A DNA stretch of 17,323 bases from Candidatus Omnitrophota bacterium (lineage in GTDB: Bacteria; Omnitrophota; Gorgyraeia; Zapsychrales; Zapsychraceae). Shown here one piece after another: positions 1 to 7,988 of this stretch (the stretch's first letter is position 1; every line of letters starts with the position of its first letter). Where the stretch lies: positions 1 to 17,323 of the forward strand of contig JAGQKQ010000011.1 in NCBI GenBank assembly GCA_020430005.1, given 5' to 3'. The position numbers and the translations under genes are program-made. The notes beneath the pieces were generated by a model. It saw only the letters and a list, made by a program, of their open reading frames with translations. It was not told the DNA's origin and did not search any database.

Positions 1-597
1 GATCAGTCCGAGAGGCTGCTGAATCATTTTTCCCATTTAAAGAACAGTCATCGTTTTACGATAGGGGTTTTGCTTGGCGGAGACGCGGAAGATGTTTTTA
101 TTTCGGAAGAACAAGTCAGAATTTTATGTCATCAATTGAAGGAAGTGAGCCGGGCGTTGAAGGCCAACATCCTTTTGACCACTTCCCGCCGGACACCGGA
201 AAAGATTGAGCACCTGCTGCACCGTGAATTGAAAAAGTTTGAATATTGTCCCTTGTTGATTCTGGCAAATCAGGAAAATTATCCGGAAGCAGTGGGCGGA
301 ATTATGGGGTTAGCAGATGTCATTATTACATCAGGGGATAGTATCTCCATGATGTCGGAGGCAGCTTCCTCCGGAAAAACCACGCTGGTTTTTCTCCCTG
401 AATTAAAAGCGGGGCGGACAAGAGATTCTGTTAAGCATGTCCGGGTTGTTAATTCCCTTCATCAACGGGGTTTTATTGTTTCGGTTGATTTAAAACATAG
501 CGGTCAGGTGTTGTACGATGTAGCGAAGGGAAAGGTTAAAACAAAGACGATTGATGATGCCGAGAACGTTTATCAGGCCGTTCGGAAATTAATATAA
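1..597 (+). CDS. ELM1-like (DUF1022) family protein, 3' end only
   Basis: The reading frame is open from the first base, so the 5' end is cut off by the window; a TTG at 70 is internal and not a credible start. The visible 198 codons match the C-terminal half of the 'mitochondrial fission ELM1' / DUF1022 family, which has a GT-B-like fold. Seen directly: a TTSRRTP motif (nt 178-198), ANQEN (nt 265-279) and a DSISMMSEA stretch (nt 337-363) followed by a GK-rich strand. These three blocks in this order are the family hallmark. Biochemical function in bacteria is not established. Its position 20 nt before a GT4-GT9 gene and at the head of a run of glycosyltransferases suggests a role in LPS or other surface-glycan assembly, possibly as a glycosyltransferase; this is inference. 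Confidence 0.85.
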   Translation, partial: DQSERLLNHFSHLKNSHRFTIGVLLGGDAEDVFISEEQVRILCHQLKEVSRALKANILLTTSRRTPEKIEHLLHRELKKFEYCPLLILANQENYPEAVGGIMGLADVIITSGDSISMMSEAASSGKTTLVFLPELKAGRTRDSVKHVRVVNSLHQRGFIVSVDLKHSGQVLYDVAKGKVKTKTIDDAENVYQAVRKLI

Positions 598-617
598 TAA
601 TGTTCAATACATAAGAA

Positions 618-2720
618 ATGAATATTCTCCAAATATTACCCGAACTTAATGTCGGCGGGGTCGAAACCGGAACTGTCGACTTTTCCAAATATCTAAAGGA
701 TCATGGACACAAATCAGTGGTTATTTCCAATGGCGGCCGTTTGGTTGAGGAATTGGAAAAAAGCGGGACCGTTCATTATGCCTTACCTGTTCATAAGAAG
801 TCGTTGCTGGTCATGTGGCGTATGGTGAAGGCCGTCCGTGAGATTATCCTGAAAGAAGAAATTGAAATCGTCCATGCTCGTTCTCGTGTTCCCGCCTGGA
901 TTGCCTTTTTTGCCTGTCGGAAGACACAGGCGTCTTTTATTACAACCTGTCACGGTTATTATAAGAATAGATTCTTTTCGCAAGTCATGGGATGGAGCAA
1001 GCAAATCATTGTTCCTTCCGCCGCCATCGGACGCCATATGGTGGACGACTATGGTGTCCCTCCAAACAGTATTCGCTGTGTTCCCCGCAGTGTTAATCTT
1101 GAGAAATTCAATGTAAAACGTAAATTGCCCAAGGGAAGTGCCAGGGCGAATATTGCGATTATCGGACGGGTGACACCGCTGAAGGGACACACGTATTTCT
1201 TGAACGCGATGGCGAAGGTTGTCCGTAATGTGAATTATACGAAGATATGGATTATCGGTGATGTTCCGCCAAAAAAAGAAGAGTATCGTCGGGAATTACA
1301 GCTTTTGGTCAAACGGCTGGGGTTGAGCGCCAATGTTGAATTTCTGGGTAACCGCAGTGATGTGCCGGATCTGTTGGCGGAATGTGACGTGGTGGTTCTT
1401 TCAACGATTACACCGGAATCGTTCGGCCGTGTCATTTTGGAAGCGCAGGCTGTGGGAGTTCCTGTTGTGGCGACACAGGTTGGCGGTGTTGTGGATATTA
1501 TTGATCATGAAGAAACGGGCTTGCTGGTTTTGCCAAAAGATACAGAAGCAATGGCTCAGGCGGTATTAAGGATTTTAAAAGATAAGAAGCTTGCGGAACG
1601 AATGGTGAAAGCCGCGAAGAAAAAGATTGAAGAAAAGTTTCTGATCAAGCATATGGCGGAACAGACATTGCAGGTGTATGAAGATTTGCGCAATGATTTG
1701 AATATCCTTGTGATTAAAATCAGTTCTATCGGGGATGTTATCCTTGTTGTGCCGTCTTTAAAGGCGATTCGGAAGAAATTTCCCAAGGCGCATCTCTATG
1801 TCTTAGTCGGAGAGGAAGGGCGCAAGATTCTTCATAATTGTCCGTATGTGGACGGGCTTATTGTGTATGACCATAAAAATAAAGATAAACAATGGTGGAA
1901 TTTTCTCCGGCTGGCCAACAAATTACGAAAACATAAGTTTGATAAAATTCTCGATTTTCAAAACAGCCAGAAAAGCCATTGGTTATGTTTTTTAAGTCTT
2001 CCGCATGAAAGTTATGGCTTTGATAATAAAAAATGGAGCTTCTTGCTTTCCCATCCGGTCAGGAATTATAAAAATGATATTCCACCGGTCCGTCATCAAT
2101 TTCAGATTCTGGAACAGATCGGTATTAAGTATGATAAAAAGGCCCATCTGGAATTGTGGCCTAAAACGCAAGATGCGGATTATGCCTCCGATTTGCTGGA
2201 TTCGGAATGGTTGGGAAATGCCAAACAGATTGTCGGAATCAATTTATCAGCGTCTGAAAAATGGGAAACCAAGAATTGGCCGAGGGATTATATTGTCCGT
2301 TTGTGTGATATGTTGGGAGCGAAAAATATCCGGGTCCTGCTGACAGGAATGGAAAAAGATAAAGAAGCGGCCGCTTATGTTAAAAAGCATGCCAAATCAA
2401 GGCCGAGCGCCTTTATCGGAAAGACCGACATTCTTCAGCTGGCGGCCTTGATCAAACGATGTTCCGTGTATGTCACGCCGGATTCGGCGCCATTGCACAT
2501 TGCGGCTTCCATGCGGGTCCCGGTTGTGACTTTTTTTGGCCCGACATCATCGGCACGCCATTTGCCGCCGGGAGATTCTATTGTTGTTATGGAGCGGACC
2601 ATGGATTGCGCGCCGTGTTACAGTCCAAAGTGCCGCATTGGAACGCACGCGTGTATGAAGGAAATAAGTCCGGAAGATGTTTTTCAGGAAGTCTATCGTT
2701 TAATAGGAAAAGCCAAATGA
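618..2720 (+). CDS. GT4-GT9 two-domain glycosyltransferase fusion
   Basis: A 700-residue protein made of two complete glycosyltransferases. Residues 1-360 are a GT4 (GT-B) enzyme: glycine-rich N-terminal loop (VGGVE, 13-17), TCHG near 112, and the nucleotide-sugar binding EX7E motif at E267-E275. Residues 362-700 are a GT9 (ADP-heptose:LPS heptosyltransferase) domain: it opens ILVIKISSIGDV with the likely catalytic base D373, and has the DSAPLH motif at 622-627 and FGPT after it. The C-terminus carries C664, C667, C672 and C679 (CX2CX4CX6C), a pattern familiar from WaaF-type proteins. The two domains are in one frame with no stop between them and only a very short linker. No clear Shine-Dalgarno precedes the ATG. 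The stop overlaps the next ATG as ATGA. Likely role: adding two successive sugars, one a heptose, to the LPS core. Exact sugars are unknown. Confidence 0.88.
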   Translation: MNILQILPELNVGGVETGTVDFSKYLKDHGHKSVVISNGGRLVEELEKSGTVHYALPVHKKSLLVMWRMVKAVREIILKEEIEIVHARSRVPAWIAFFACRKTQASFITTCHGYYKNRFFSQVMGWSKQIIVPSAAIGRHMVDDYGVPPNSIRCVPRSVNLEKFNVKRKLPKGSARANIAIIGRVTPLKGHTYFLNAMAKVVRNVNYTKIWIIGDVPPKKEEYRRELQLLVKRLGLSANVEFLGNRSDVPDLLAECDVVVLSTITPESFGRVILEAQAVGVPVVATQVGGVVDIIDHEETGLLVLPKDTEAMAQAVLRILKDKKLAERMVKAAKKKIEEKFLIKHMAEQTLQVYEDLRNDLNILVIKISSIGDVILVVPSLKAIRKKFPKAHLYVLVGEEGRKILHNCPYVDGLIVYDHKNKDKQWWNFLRLANKLRKHKFDKILDFQNSQKSHWLCFLSLPHESYGFDNKKWSFLLSHPVRNYKNDIPPVRHQFQILEQIGIKYDKKAHLELWPKTQDADYASDLLDSEWLGNAKQIVGINLSASEKWETKNWPRDYIVRLCDMLGAKNIRVLLTGMEKDKEAAAYVKKHAKSRPSAFIGKTDILQLAALIKRCSVYVTPDSAPLHIAASMRVPVVTFFGPTSSARHLPPGDSIVVMERTMDCAPCYSPKCRIGTHACMKEISPEDVFQEVYRLIGKAK

Positions 2721-3817
2721 ACGTTTTATTTTTAACGACGCATTTGAATACCGGTGGAATAGGGATTTATCTTAAAACTTTAAGCAAGGAATTAATTTGC
2801 GCCGGGCATAAGGTGACGATTGTCGCCAGCGATGGAGATTTGAAAGACGATTTGTGCGCGCAGGGCGTAACAGTGCGTATCCTGGACATTAAAACGAAAT
2901 CCGAGCTGAGTCCGAAAATTTATCGGGCTTTAAATGATGTATCGGATATTATCCGTGAAAAACAGATTGATATCATCCATGCGCACACGCGGGTGACACA
3001 GGTGATGGCGACGTTATTGGCCAGAAAACATAAAATACCCTATATATCGACATGCCATGGTTTTTTTAAGACACGCTTATCCCGTCGCATTTTTCCGTGC
3101 TGGGGTGATGCTGTGATTGCGATTAGTAGCGCGGTTCAGGAACATTTAGAACATAAGTTTAAAGTGGAGCCCTGTAAAATTCATTTGATCGAAAACGGAA
3201 TTGACCGGGAGCAATTTACATTTCAGGATCAAGACACCCGGCAGAAGATGCGCCAAGAATTGGGAATTGAAAATGATTTCGTGATTGGATTGATTGCCCG
3301 TCTTTCCGATGTGAAGGGGCAGGACATATTAATTGAAGCCATGCAGGAGGTTATTGGTCAACACCCTTTGGAACGATTGGTGTTGGTCGGACAAGGAAAA
3401 GAAGAGGCCGCTTTAAAAGTGCAGGTAAACAATTTGCGTTTAGAGGAGAAGGTTATGTTCTTGCCGACCGTCAATCAAACCGCCAACATTCTTCCGGCCT
3501 TTGATGTTTTTGCCATGCCGTCACGGCAGGAAGGTTTAGGATTATCTGTCTTGGAAGCGCAGGCGTCGGGTGTGCCATGTATCACATCCAATGTTGGTGG
3601 TTTGCCGGCACTGATTGAACACGAACAAACGGGACTATTGGTCCCTGCCCAAAATTCGAAGGCCTTAGCCGACGCGATTGTCCGTTTGATTAAAGATGGC
3701 GAGCTGCGTCAGCGTATTGCCGAGAGCGCGTATAAAAATATGGATGCCCGGTGGTCTTCCCAAACAATGGGAACAAAAGTGATTCATCTTTATGAGGAGT
3801 TGCTAAAGAAGTCATGA
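2717..3817 (+). CDS. GT4 family glycosyltransferase
   Basis: A 366-residue GT-B enzyme of family GT4, cytoplasmic or membrane-peripheral, expected to transfer a sugar from a nucleotide donor. The ATG at 2717 overlaps the upstream TGA (ATGA) and has AGGAAA at 2705-2710, 6 nt upstream. The frame stays open further 5', inside the fusion gene, but that part has no homology to glycosyltransferases. Visible motifs are NTGGIG near residue 11, TCHGFFK near 112, a GLIAR...KGQD segment that starts the C-terminal Rossmann domain, and EX7E at E272-E280. It resembles the GT4 half of the preceding fusion in motif order and in the TCHG(F/Y)(F/Y)K block, so the two are probably paralogues. It also overlaps the next GT9 gene by 4 nt, reproducing the GT4-then-GT9 order of the fusion. 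Substrate unknown; LPS core assembly is inferred from context. Confidence 0.9.
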   Translation: MNVLFLTTHLNTGGIGIYLKTLSKELICAGHKVTIVASDGDLKDDLCAQGVTVRILDIKTKSELSPKIYRALNDVSDIIREKQIDIIHAHTRVTQVMATLLARKHKIPYISTCHGFFKTRLSRRIFPCWGDAVIAISSAVQEHLEHKFKVEPCKIHLIENGIDREQFTFQDQDTRQKMRQELGIENDFVIGLIARLSDVKGQDILIEAMQEVIGQHPLERLVLVGQGKEEAALKVQVNNLRLEEKVMFLPTVNQTANILPAFDVFAMPSRQEGLGLSVLEAQASGVPCITSNVGGLPALIEHEQTGLLVPAQNSKALADAIVRLIKDGELRQRIAESAYKNMDARWSSQTMGTKVIHLYEELLKKS

Positions 3818-4824
3818 AACGTATTTTAGTAATTAATGTGAACTGGTTGGGTGATGTGATTTTTTCTATTCCGGTTTTTAAAGCCTTGCGGCAGGCTTAT
3901 CCGCAAGCACATATTGTGTGCATGGCCGTTCCGCGTGTACGTGAGGTCTTGGAATGTGTTGAGGAGATTGATGATATTATTGAGTACGATGAAAAAGGGA
4001 AGCACTGGACGCCGTGGGGAAAATGGGGTTTGATCATGAAGCTTCGACGGGAACAGTTTGATGCGGCGTTTCTTTTACATGGTTCCAAAACACGGGCTTT
4101 GTTGGCCAGTTGGGCGGGGATTTCGCAGCGTATCGGCTATGACACAAAAGGGCGTTCCAAATATTTAACCAAGGCGATTTCTGTTCCCAAAGAATCTCTG
4201 CATCGCGCGGATTATTATTTACGTGTCATTGAAGAAGCGGGGATCAAGGTGCACGATAAAACTCCCGAGTTGAAAATCAGCGAAGAAGCTAAAGAAGAAG
4301 TGAAAGAACTGTTATGCCGTAAGGGTGTTGCCGAGTCGGAATCGTTTATTGTTATCAATCCCGGCGGCAACTGGAATCTTAAACAGTGGCCGAAAGAAAA
4401 ATTTATCAAACTTGTCCGGCAGTTAGCGCAACATGATCAGCGAAAAATGGTGATATCCGGTGCCAAAAAAGATGAAGCTCTGGCCGCTGATATTGCCGAG
4501 GGATTAGGAGAGAAGGTTTCCGTCGTGGCCGGGGAAACAACCTTAAAGCAACTGATGGCCTTGATGGCCAGGGCGGATATTGTTATTTCCGCGGATTCGG
4601 GACCGTTACATTTGGCGAATAGTGTTGGAACAAAAACGATTGCTTTGTTTGGACCGACACGCCCTGAAATTACAGGGCCGCGTGGGAGTGCAAAGGTTGG
4701 TTTATTGCAACATGATGTAGGATGCAATCGTCAGGCGTGCTATTATCTGGAATGCCCGGACAATGTCTGCATGCAGGCGATTACAGTGAATGAAGTAGAG
4801 AAGGCCGTTAAAGCTTTGGAGTAA
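3814..4824 (+). CDS. GT9 heptosyltransferase, WaaF-like
   Basis: A 336-residue GT9 protein of the ADP-heptose:LPS heptosyltransferase type, normal length for the family. It opens ILVINVNWLGDVIFSIP with the likely catalytic base D14; the WLGD form is typical of WaaF (heptosyltransferase II). Other signs are NPGGNWNLKQWP near 183-194, DSGPLH at 261-266, and FGPTRPE immediately downstream. The C-terminal tail has cysteines at 304, 309, 314 and 319, spaced exactly five apart. The start overlaps the upstream gene as ATGA, with GAGGAG at 3794-3799. It acts at the cytoplasmic face of the inner membrane, most likely adding L-glycero-D-manno-heptose to the growing core. Assignment to WaaF rather than another GT9 acceptor specificity is tentative, because four GT9 domains occur in this operon. 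Confidence 0.88.
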   Translation: MKRILVINVNWLGDVIFSIPVFKALRQAYPQAHIVCMAVPRVREVLECVEEIDDIIEYDEKGKHWTPWGKWGLIMKLRREQFDAAFLLHGSKTRALLASWAGISQRIGYDTKGRSKYLTKAISVPKESLHRADYYLRVIEEAGIKVHDKTPELKISEEAKEEVKELLCRKGVAESESFIVINPGGNWNLKQWPKEKFIKLVRQLAQHDQRKMVISGAKKDEALAADIAEGLGEKVSVVAGETTLKQLMALMARADIVISADSGPLHLANSVGTKTIALFGPTRPEITGPRGSAKVGLLQHDVGCNRQACYYLECPDNVCMQAITVNEVEKAVKALE

Positions 4825-5816
4825 TGATGAAGGTTGACCCGAAAAAAATAAAGAATATCGTTGTTTTTTCATTATCCAATATTGGTGATGTTATCCTGAC
4901 ATTCCCGGTGATTGATTTGGTGTTCGAAAAATTTCCTAATGCCTCCGTTTCGGTGGTCATGGGCCCGAAGGCTTTAATGCTCTTTGCGGGCAATACGCAT
5001 TTTAAAGAATGGATTATTTTCGATAAACATCAAAGGGCTTCAAGAAATCTAAAGTGGGCCTTGTGGGTGCGTGAAAGAAAGTTTGATTTGATTATTGATT
5101 TACGGCAGACGGCGACAAAATTATTTTTGATGCCGATCAGGGGAACTTCCATGCTGTTTCCCAAAAAAAGTAAAGGCCATATGCGGGAAAAACACTTAAA
5201 TCGTTTGGCGGAGGTTATTGATTTTGATGGCCCGGCCAAAGAAAAAAAGGCGTTATATATTCCTGAAAAAGAGCGGAACGAAATTGAGCAAAGCGTAAAA
5301 CAAAAGTTTGGCGATCAGAAATATATTGTCGTCAGCCCTTCCGCAGCGGACAAGGCAAAGCGCTGGCCGGTTGAAGGATATATTGAAGTTTGTCGGCATT
5401 GGATTCAACAGTATAATATGAAGATTGTTCTTGTCGGAAACGGGAAAGAAGATCGTCTTATTAACGAAGAGATGGTGGCGGCCTTGCCACCGAAGGATGT
5501 ATTGAATTTGTGTTTTAAAGCTACGCTGGTTCAGCTGGCTGCCGTTCTTGAGGGCGCGGTTTTAGCTTTTGGAAATGACAGCGCGCCGATGCATATGGCC
5601 AGTTATCTGGATAAACCAGTGCTAACATTATTCGGTCCGACGGATCCGGTCAAATACGGTCCCTGGAGTTCCAACGGTCATTTTTTAAAGAAAAGGGAAA
5701 TGTCGTTTTTTAATTACAAGGATATGGATTGGCAGAATCATTCGGATTGTATTACGATTGATGATGTCATTCACGCCGTGCAAATGGAAGGCGATAAGGT
5801 GGTATTCAACCGATGA
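4824..5816 (+). CDS. GT9 family glycosyltransferase (heptosyltransferase-like)
   Basis: A 330-residue GT9 protein. The N-terminal IVVFSLSNIGDVILTFP block includes the likely catalytic D22; NDSAPMH at 251-257 and LFGPTDP form the donor-site motifs; SPSAADKAKRWP near 173-184 corresponds to the PGA..K.WP motif of heptosyltransferases. Unlike the GT9 genes before it, it lacks the C-terminal cysteine cluster. The first ATG (4824) overlaps the upstream TAA by 1 nt. A second in-frame ATG at 4827 is better spaced (5 nt) from GGAG at 4818-4821, so the protein may be one residue shorter. It overlaps the next gene as ATGA. A heptosyl- or other sugar transferase of the LPS core is likely; the exact linkage cannot be read from sequence. 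Confidence 0.87.
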   Translation: MMKVDPKKIKNIVVFSLSNIGDVILTFPVIDLVFEKFPNASVSVVMGPKALMLFAGNTHFKEWIIFDKHQRASRNLKWALWVRERKFDLIIDLRQTATKLFLMPIRGTSMLFPKKSKGHMREKHLNRLAEVIDFDGPAKEKKALYIPEKERNEIEQSVKQKFGDQKYIVVSPSAADKAKRWPVEGYIEVCRHWIQQYNMKIVLVGNGKEDRLINEEMVAALPPKDVLNLCFKATLVQLAAVLEGAVLAFGNDSAPMHMASYLDKPVLTLFGPTDPVKYGPWSSNGHFLKKREMSFFNYKDMDWQNHSDCITIDDVIHAVQMEGDKVVFNR

Positions 5817-6880
5817 GTGAAGCGTACAAAAAAATTCTGGTTGTGCGGACGGACCGCGTAGGGGATGTGGTATTAACCACGCCGGCTCTAAGCGCTTTAC
5901 GTAAAGCCTATCCTTATGCCAAGATCGGTCTTCTGGTCGCGCCGTTAACGTATGATCTGGTGAGTAAAAATAAAGATCTTAACAAAGTCCTTGTGGATGA
6001 CCGGGAAGGACAGCATAAAGGACTTTTTGGATTTTTAAAACTGGTTAAAAAAATAAAAAAGCAGAATTATGATGTCGCGGTTATCTTTCACACAAAAAAG
6101 CGGACGAACCTGTTATGCTTTCTCGCCGGGATTCCCCGACGGATTGGGTATAAAAATAAAAAGTTCGGTAGATTGCTGACCGATCCGATTGAGGACACGC
6201 GCCATCACGGAAAAAAACATGAAGTGGAATATTGTCTGGATGTCTTAAAGCCGCTGGGCGTAACATCATCAGAATGCCGTTTGAACGTTTCGGTTCATGA
6301 AGATGCCGAGGAGTGGTTAAATCAGTTTCTGGCGCAGAATCATATTTCTGCCGATGATAAGATTATTGCTATTCATCCCGGGGCCAGTGACCCTGCTAAA
6401 CAATGGCCGGAACATTGTTTCGCCGAGCTGATTGATCGTCTTTATGAGAGCAGGGACGTCAAAATTGTTCTTTTAGGGAGCGCGAATATCCGGCATGTTT
6501 CCCGCGAGGTGAAATCCCTGACACGGCATCCGGCTATTGAACTAACAGGTTTGACCTCGATGGCACAACTAATCAGTTTGCTTAAGCATTCGTCTATTTT
6601 GGTCTCGAACGATTCCGGTCCGGTGCATATCGCGGCGGCGGTGGGCACGCCGGTGGTTTCCATTTTCACGCGGAATCTGCCGGGAATCAATCCGGAGCGC
6701 TGGCGTCCGCTGGGAGACCGCCATCAGGTGATTTGTGTCTCGGAAAAAGCTGTTCAGGAATACCGGAAGGCGAATCCATTGTCCTTTGAAAAAGCGGGCA
6801 AAATTGACCCGAAATATCTGGAACTTATACCGGTTACAGAGGTTTTTGAAGCGGTTGACTCCCTATGTAAACTGTGCTAG
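5813..6880 (+). CDS. GT9 family glycosyltransferase (heptosyltransferase-like)
   Basis: A 355-residue GT9 protein and the last gene of the glycosyltransferase run. ILVVRTDRVGDVVLTTP at the N-terminus contains the likely catalytic D18. IHPGASDPAKQWP lies near 188-200, and NDSGPVHIAAAVGTPVV begins at N266 with DSGPVH at 267-272. A longer C-terminal part includes NPERWRPLG and ends in KLC. This NPERW(R/G)PLG form is common in GT9 proteins that are not WaaC or WaaF, so the acceptor may differ. AAGGTGG at 5796-5802 is a plausible ribosome site. The TAG stop (6878-6880) lies inside the -10 box of the promoter for the next operon, so the end of this gene doubles as regulatory DNA. Confidence 0.88.
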   Translation: MSEAYKKILVVRTDRVGDVVLTTPALSALRKAYPYAKIGLLVAPLTYDLVSKNKDLNKVLVDDREGQHKGLFGFLKLVKKIKKQNYDVAVIFHTKKRTNLLCFLAGIPRRIGYKNKKFGRLLTDPIEDTRHHGKKHEVEYCLDVLKPLGVTSSECRLNVSVHEDAEEWLNQFLAQNHISADDKIIAIHPGASDPAKQWPEHCFAELIDRLYESRDVKIVLLGSANIRHVSREVKSLTRHPAIELTGLTSMAQLISLLKHSSILVSNDSGPVHIAAAVGTPVVSIFTRNLPGINPERWRPLGDRHQVICVSEKAVQEYRKANPLSFEKAGKIDPKYLELIPVTEVFEAVDSLCKLC

Positions 6881-6883
6881 AAT
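6855..6883 (+). promoter_or_regulatory. Sigma70-type promoter of the hldA-kds-lpt operon
   Basis: TTGACT (6855-6860) and TAGAAT (6878-6883) are separated by exactly 17 nt. TG at 6875-6876, one base before the -10, makes an extended -10. Each box differs from consensus at one position. It lies at the 3' end of the preceding GT9 gene, whose TAG stop is the first half of the -10 box. Transcription would begin near 6890, leaving a leader of about 75 nt before the ATG at 6965. Read from sequence only; it is the best promoter match in the window. Confidence 0.72.
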
Positions 6884-6964
6884 CAGCTTTCATTTTGAAT
6901 TTCCCCTGAAATCACGTTTTTAAGAATATTTCTAACTTGTTACGAGAGTTGAGTTTAAATAGTA

Positions 6965-7987
6965 ATGAAAAAACATCTTAATATTATTAATAAGTTTAAA
7001 AATAAGAAGATTTTAGTGGTCGGAGATTTGATTCTGGATCAATATATCCGGGGCAGCGTAAGCCGGATTTCTCCGGAAGCGCCGGTCCCGGTTGTTCTGG
7101 AAGAAGAGTCTTTTTATACCCCCGGAGGGGCGGCGAATGTAGGACACAATCTTAGTAGCCTTGGCGCCTCTGTTACTCAGGTGGGGAAGCTGGGGGATGA
7201 CCTGCAAGCCAAGATCCTCAAGCGGGAGCTCAGGAAAAAAGATATTAATGTCAGCGGTATTTTTACGGATAAAAATATTCCGACCGTTACGAAAACGAGG
7301 GTTATTGCCCAGCATCAGCAGATTGTCCGGATTGATCGTGAAAAAACGAAAGATCAGACCAGCGGGTATGTGCAGCAGCGGATGCACAACTTTATCAAAA
7401 ATAATATCAGCGAATATGACGCGGTGATTATTTCCGATTACGGCAAAGGGTTGATTACGCCGGAACTCGTGCAGTTTACGTGTGAACAGGCTTTATCTCA
7501 TGAAAAGATTATTACCGTTGATCCTAAAGTGGAACATTTCAGTTATTACCGTAATGTCACGGCGATTACACCGAATTTAAAAGAGGCGGAGAACGCGATC
7601 CGCAATATCAAAATTACGTGTCGTGAAAGTTTGCTACGAATTAACTCCGACCGGTTGGTGAAGGATAAAGATATCGACTTGGCCGGTAGTGAATTGTTGA
7701 AATGTCTGGAATTGGATTCTCTTTTGATTACGATGAGCGAACGGGGAATGCGTTTATTTGAAAAAGGAAAGAATCCGGTTTCGATTAAAACGAAAGCGAA
7801 AGAAGTCTTTGATGTCACCGGAGCCGGGGATGCGGTTATATCTGTTTTTACACTGGCGTTAACGGCTGGGGCGACAAAACAGCAGGCCGCGGATTTGGCG
7901 AATACGGCGGCGGGTATTGTTGTCGGCAAGTTAGGGGCGGTTGCGGTAACGCGTCAGGAGTTGATTGCCGCGCTGAAGGAGCTTTAA
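6965..7987 (+). CDS. hldA: D-glycero-beta-D-manno-heptose-7-phosphate kinase
   Basis: A 340-residue PfkB/ribokinase-family sugar kinase equal to the N-terminal (RfaE domain I) half of HldE. It makes D-glycero-D-manno-heptose 1,7-bisphosphate on the way to ADP-heptose, the donor used by the GT9 enzymes encoded upstream. Seen: VVGDLILDQY (18-27), the family signature SRISPEAPVPVV (33-44), PGGAANVG (53-60), and the nucleotide/catalytic motif DVTGAGDAV starting at D283 with catalytic base D289 (Thr is usual where this one has Ala290). The protein ends where domain I ends, with no nucleotidyltransferase domain, so adenylylation must come from a separate hldC/rfaE2 outside the window. It is the first gene after the 6855-6883 promoter. 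No strong Shine-Dalgarno is visible. Confidence 0.92.
   Translation: MKKHLNIINKFKNKKILVVGDLILDQYIRGSVSRISPEAPVPVVLEEESFYTPGGAANVGHNLSSLGASVTQVGKLGDDLQAKILKRELRKKDINVSGIFTDKNIPTVTKTRVIAQHQQIVRIDREKTKDQTSGYVQQRMHNFIKNNISEYDAVIISDYGKGLITPELVQFTCEQALSHEKIITVDPKVEHFSYYRNVTAITPNLKEAENAIRNIKITCRESLLRINSDRLVKDKDIDLAGSELLKCLELDSLLITMSERGMRLFEKGKNPVSIKTKAKEVFDVTGAGDAVISVFTLALTAGATKQQAADLANTAAGIVVGKLGAVAVTRQELIAALKEL
7976..7981 (+). promoter_or_regulatory. Ribosome binding site fixing the GTG start of kdsB
   Basis: AAGGAG inside the last codons of hldA, 7 nt before GTG at 7989. It supports a GTG start immediately after the hldA stop and indicates translational coupling. Confidence 0.7.
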
Positions 7988-7988
7988 G

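Noticed and set aside
2459..2716. 5' extension of the second GT4 gene
   Set aside because: Overlaps the conserved GT9 end of the fusion in another frame; ATG 2717 with AGGAAA and ATGA overlap explains the start.
6894..6922. Short hairpin with T-run after the last GT9 gene as a terminator
   Set aside because: Only about 5 bp of stem, and it lies in the leader downstream of the promoter.
7013..7387. 124-codon - strand ORF opposite hldA
   Set aside because: Shadow of a conserved kinase gene; no motif or ribosome site.
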